NCBI RefSeq assembly: GCF_002743055.1
Contig: NZ_PDYM01000008.1
Location: 1-64,000, forward strand
Length of the DNA stretch: 64,000 nt
Origin: Sporosarcina sp. P13
Lineage (GTDB): Bacteria; Bacillota; Bacilli; Bacillales_A; Planococcaceae
Reading direction: 5' to 3'
Shown here: piece by piece, positions 63,185 to 64,000 of the stretch
Position numbering within the stretch: position 1 is the stretch's first letter
Layout of the letters: the number at the start of each line of letters is the position of its first letter
The notes under the pieces: model-generated
The model's database searches: none
The model's input: the letters and a program-made list of their open reading frames with translations, nothing else
Told to the model about the DNA's origin: nothing
Program-made: the position numbers and the translations under genes

Positions 63185-64000
63185 TTATTGAACAATACCT
63201 AATGTATTTAAGAATACGATAATAATCGTTAAAGGAACGGCCCACTTCATCAATAGATGCCATAAAGGATAGAAACTTGTTGATTGGGGGCTCATTAATG
63301 TAAATTCCTCACGTACCAGCACTTGATCCATTTTCCGTATGATAAAAACAGCGATCATTAGACAGCCTGTCGGTAGTAAGATATTACTGACCAAAAAATC
63401 CGTGGCGTCAAAAACACTTTTACCGAAAATGGTAAAGCTAGATAATGTACTCGACGATAGTGCGGATGGTATCGCCGCAATAAACACAACGAGTCCGATA
63501 ATCCACGTAACGGCTTTTCTAGATCGTTTTCCGCTAGCGGTCAGTGCCGCCACGATAATCTCATACAAACTGAATGAAGACGTCAAGGTCGCAAATAAGA
63601 ACAATATTAGGAACAATGCCAAAAATACTTGTCCGAATGGTAGCTGAGAAAATACTGCTGGCAATACCATGAATAATAGTTCAGGACCTGCAGCTGGCTC
63701 TTGACCAAATGCAAAGACTGCTGGGAAAATAGCTAGTCCTGCTAATAATGAAACGAACAAATTCATTCCAACAACTGAAGAGGCTGATGACGTAAGGCTA
63801 ACATCTCTTTTTAAATACGAACTATAGGTGACCATACAAGAAAAACCGACAGCTAGTGAAAAGAAAGATTGACCTAGTGCATAAAGAACAGATTCTCTTG
63901 TAATACTAGAAAAGTCTGGTTTCAAGAAAAATGATACACCTTCCATTGCACCTGTTAATGTTAACGAACGTACGACTAAAATAATGAAAAAGATAAATAG
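63185..64000 (-). CDS. Sodium-dependent transporter, SNF/NSS family (3' part, cut by the window edge)
   Basis: The frame stays open to the right end; at least 271 residues are present and the start lies outside the window. Visible features: LTLTGAMEGVSFFLKPDFSS (start of an extracellular loop), ALGQSFFSLAVGFSCMVTYS and SSYLKRDVSLTSSASSVVGM (both typical of bacterial NSS/LeuT-like transporters), and about seven further hydrophobic helices. The bacterial forms couple Na+ to amino-acid or related uptake. An internal Met at 63946 is not the start. Confidence 0.88.
   Translation of the reverse strand, partial: LFIFFIILVVRSLTLTGAMEGVSFFLKPDFSSITRESVLYALGQSFFSLAVGFSCMVTYSSYLKRDVSLTSSASSVVGMNLFVSLLAGLAIFPAVFAFGQEPAAGPELLFMVLPAVFSQLPFGQVFLALFLILFLFATLTSSFSLYEIIVAALTASGKRSRKAVTWIIGLVVFIAAIPSALSSSTLSSFTIFGKSVFDATDFLVSNILLPTGCLMIAVFIIRKMDQVLVREEFTLMSPQSTSFYPLWHLLMKWAVPLTIIIVFLNTLGIVQ

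Overview
The window looks like a chromosomal segment of a low-to-moderate-GC, endospore-forming, motile member of the Bacillales, most like Sporosarcina or a relative in the Planococcaceae. The evidence is the Bacillus subtilis-like order ygxA-ygzB-perR-bcp-hemL-ygaE-ygaD-ygaC-sspE-mutY-yfhP-recX-yfhF-pdaA, a gamma-type spore protein, sigma-G-like promoters, motA/motB, and a FemX-like protein next to an ATP-grasp ligase that fits an A4-alpha (Lys-based, bridged) cell wall. The taxonomic call is inference from gene content only.

Layout. 1-346: leader and tandem promoters of an rRNA operon whose 16S gene lies just left of the window. 0.3-15 kb: conserved housekeeping, peroxide-stress and sporulation genes. 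15-35 kb: fumarase, an iron-efflux type P1B4 ATPase, stress and membrane proteins, the flagellar stator, peptidases, a beta-carbonic anhydrase, an RNA helicase, cell-wall bridge genes, a phosphatase and YeeI. 36.06-37.22 kb: a gene-free block with two tandem families of structured repeats (2 and 4 copies) whose stems show compensatory base changes. 37.3-45.8 kb: assimilatory sulfate reduction in two convergent operons, cysH-sat-cysC-sumT-sirB-ylnF and cysJ-cysI, so APS/PAPS formation, reduction, siroheme synthesis and sulfite reductase sit together; cysP is absent. 46-52 kb: a decayed FTR1 iron permease, a DUF2157/GDYXXLXY pair, a short FtsH paralogue, a DUF1540 protein, an EamA exporter and a thioesterase. 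52.1-58.4 kb: a six-gene polyamine operon, speD-speA-speE-speB-(carboxy(nor)spermidine dehydrogenase)-nspC, preceded by a leader with a short upstream ORF and an intrinsic terminator. 58.5-64 kb: a Ca2+/H+ antiporter, an exported phosphodiesterase, a superoxide dismutase remnant, a serine hydrolase and the 3' part of a sodium-dependent transporter.

Most noteworthy: (1) the polyamine operon encodes both the decarboxylated-SAM route and the aspartate-semialdehyde route to aminopropyl groups, behind a possible attenuator; (2) the covarying tandem repeats at 36-37 kb; (3) two broken genes of iron/oxidative metabolism (FTR1 and SOD); (4) a Fur/PerR-like box directly before the P1B4 ATPase and a perfect PerR box before perR; (5) a MutY with an altered iron-sulfur cysteine spacing. 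No CRISPR array, tRNA gene, transposase or prophage was recognised.
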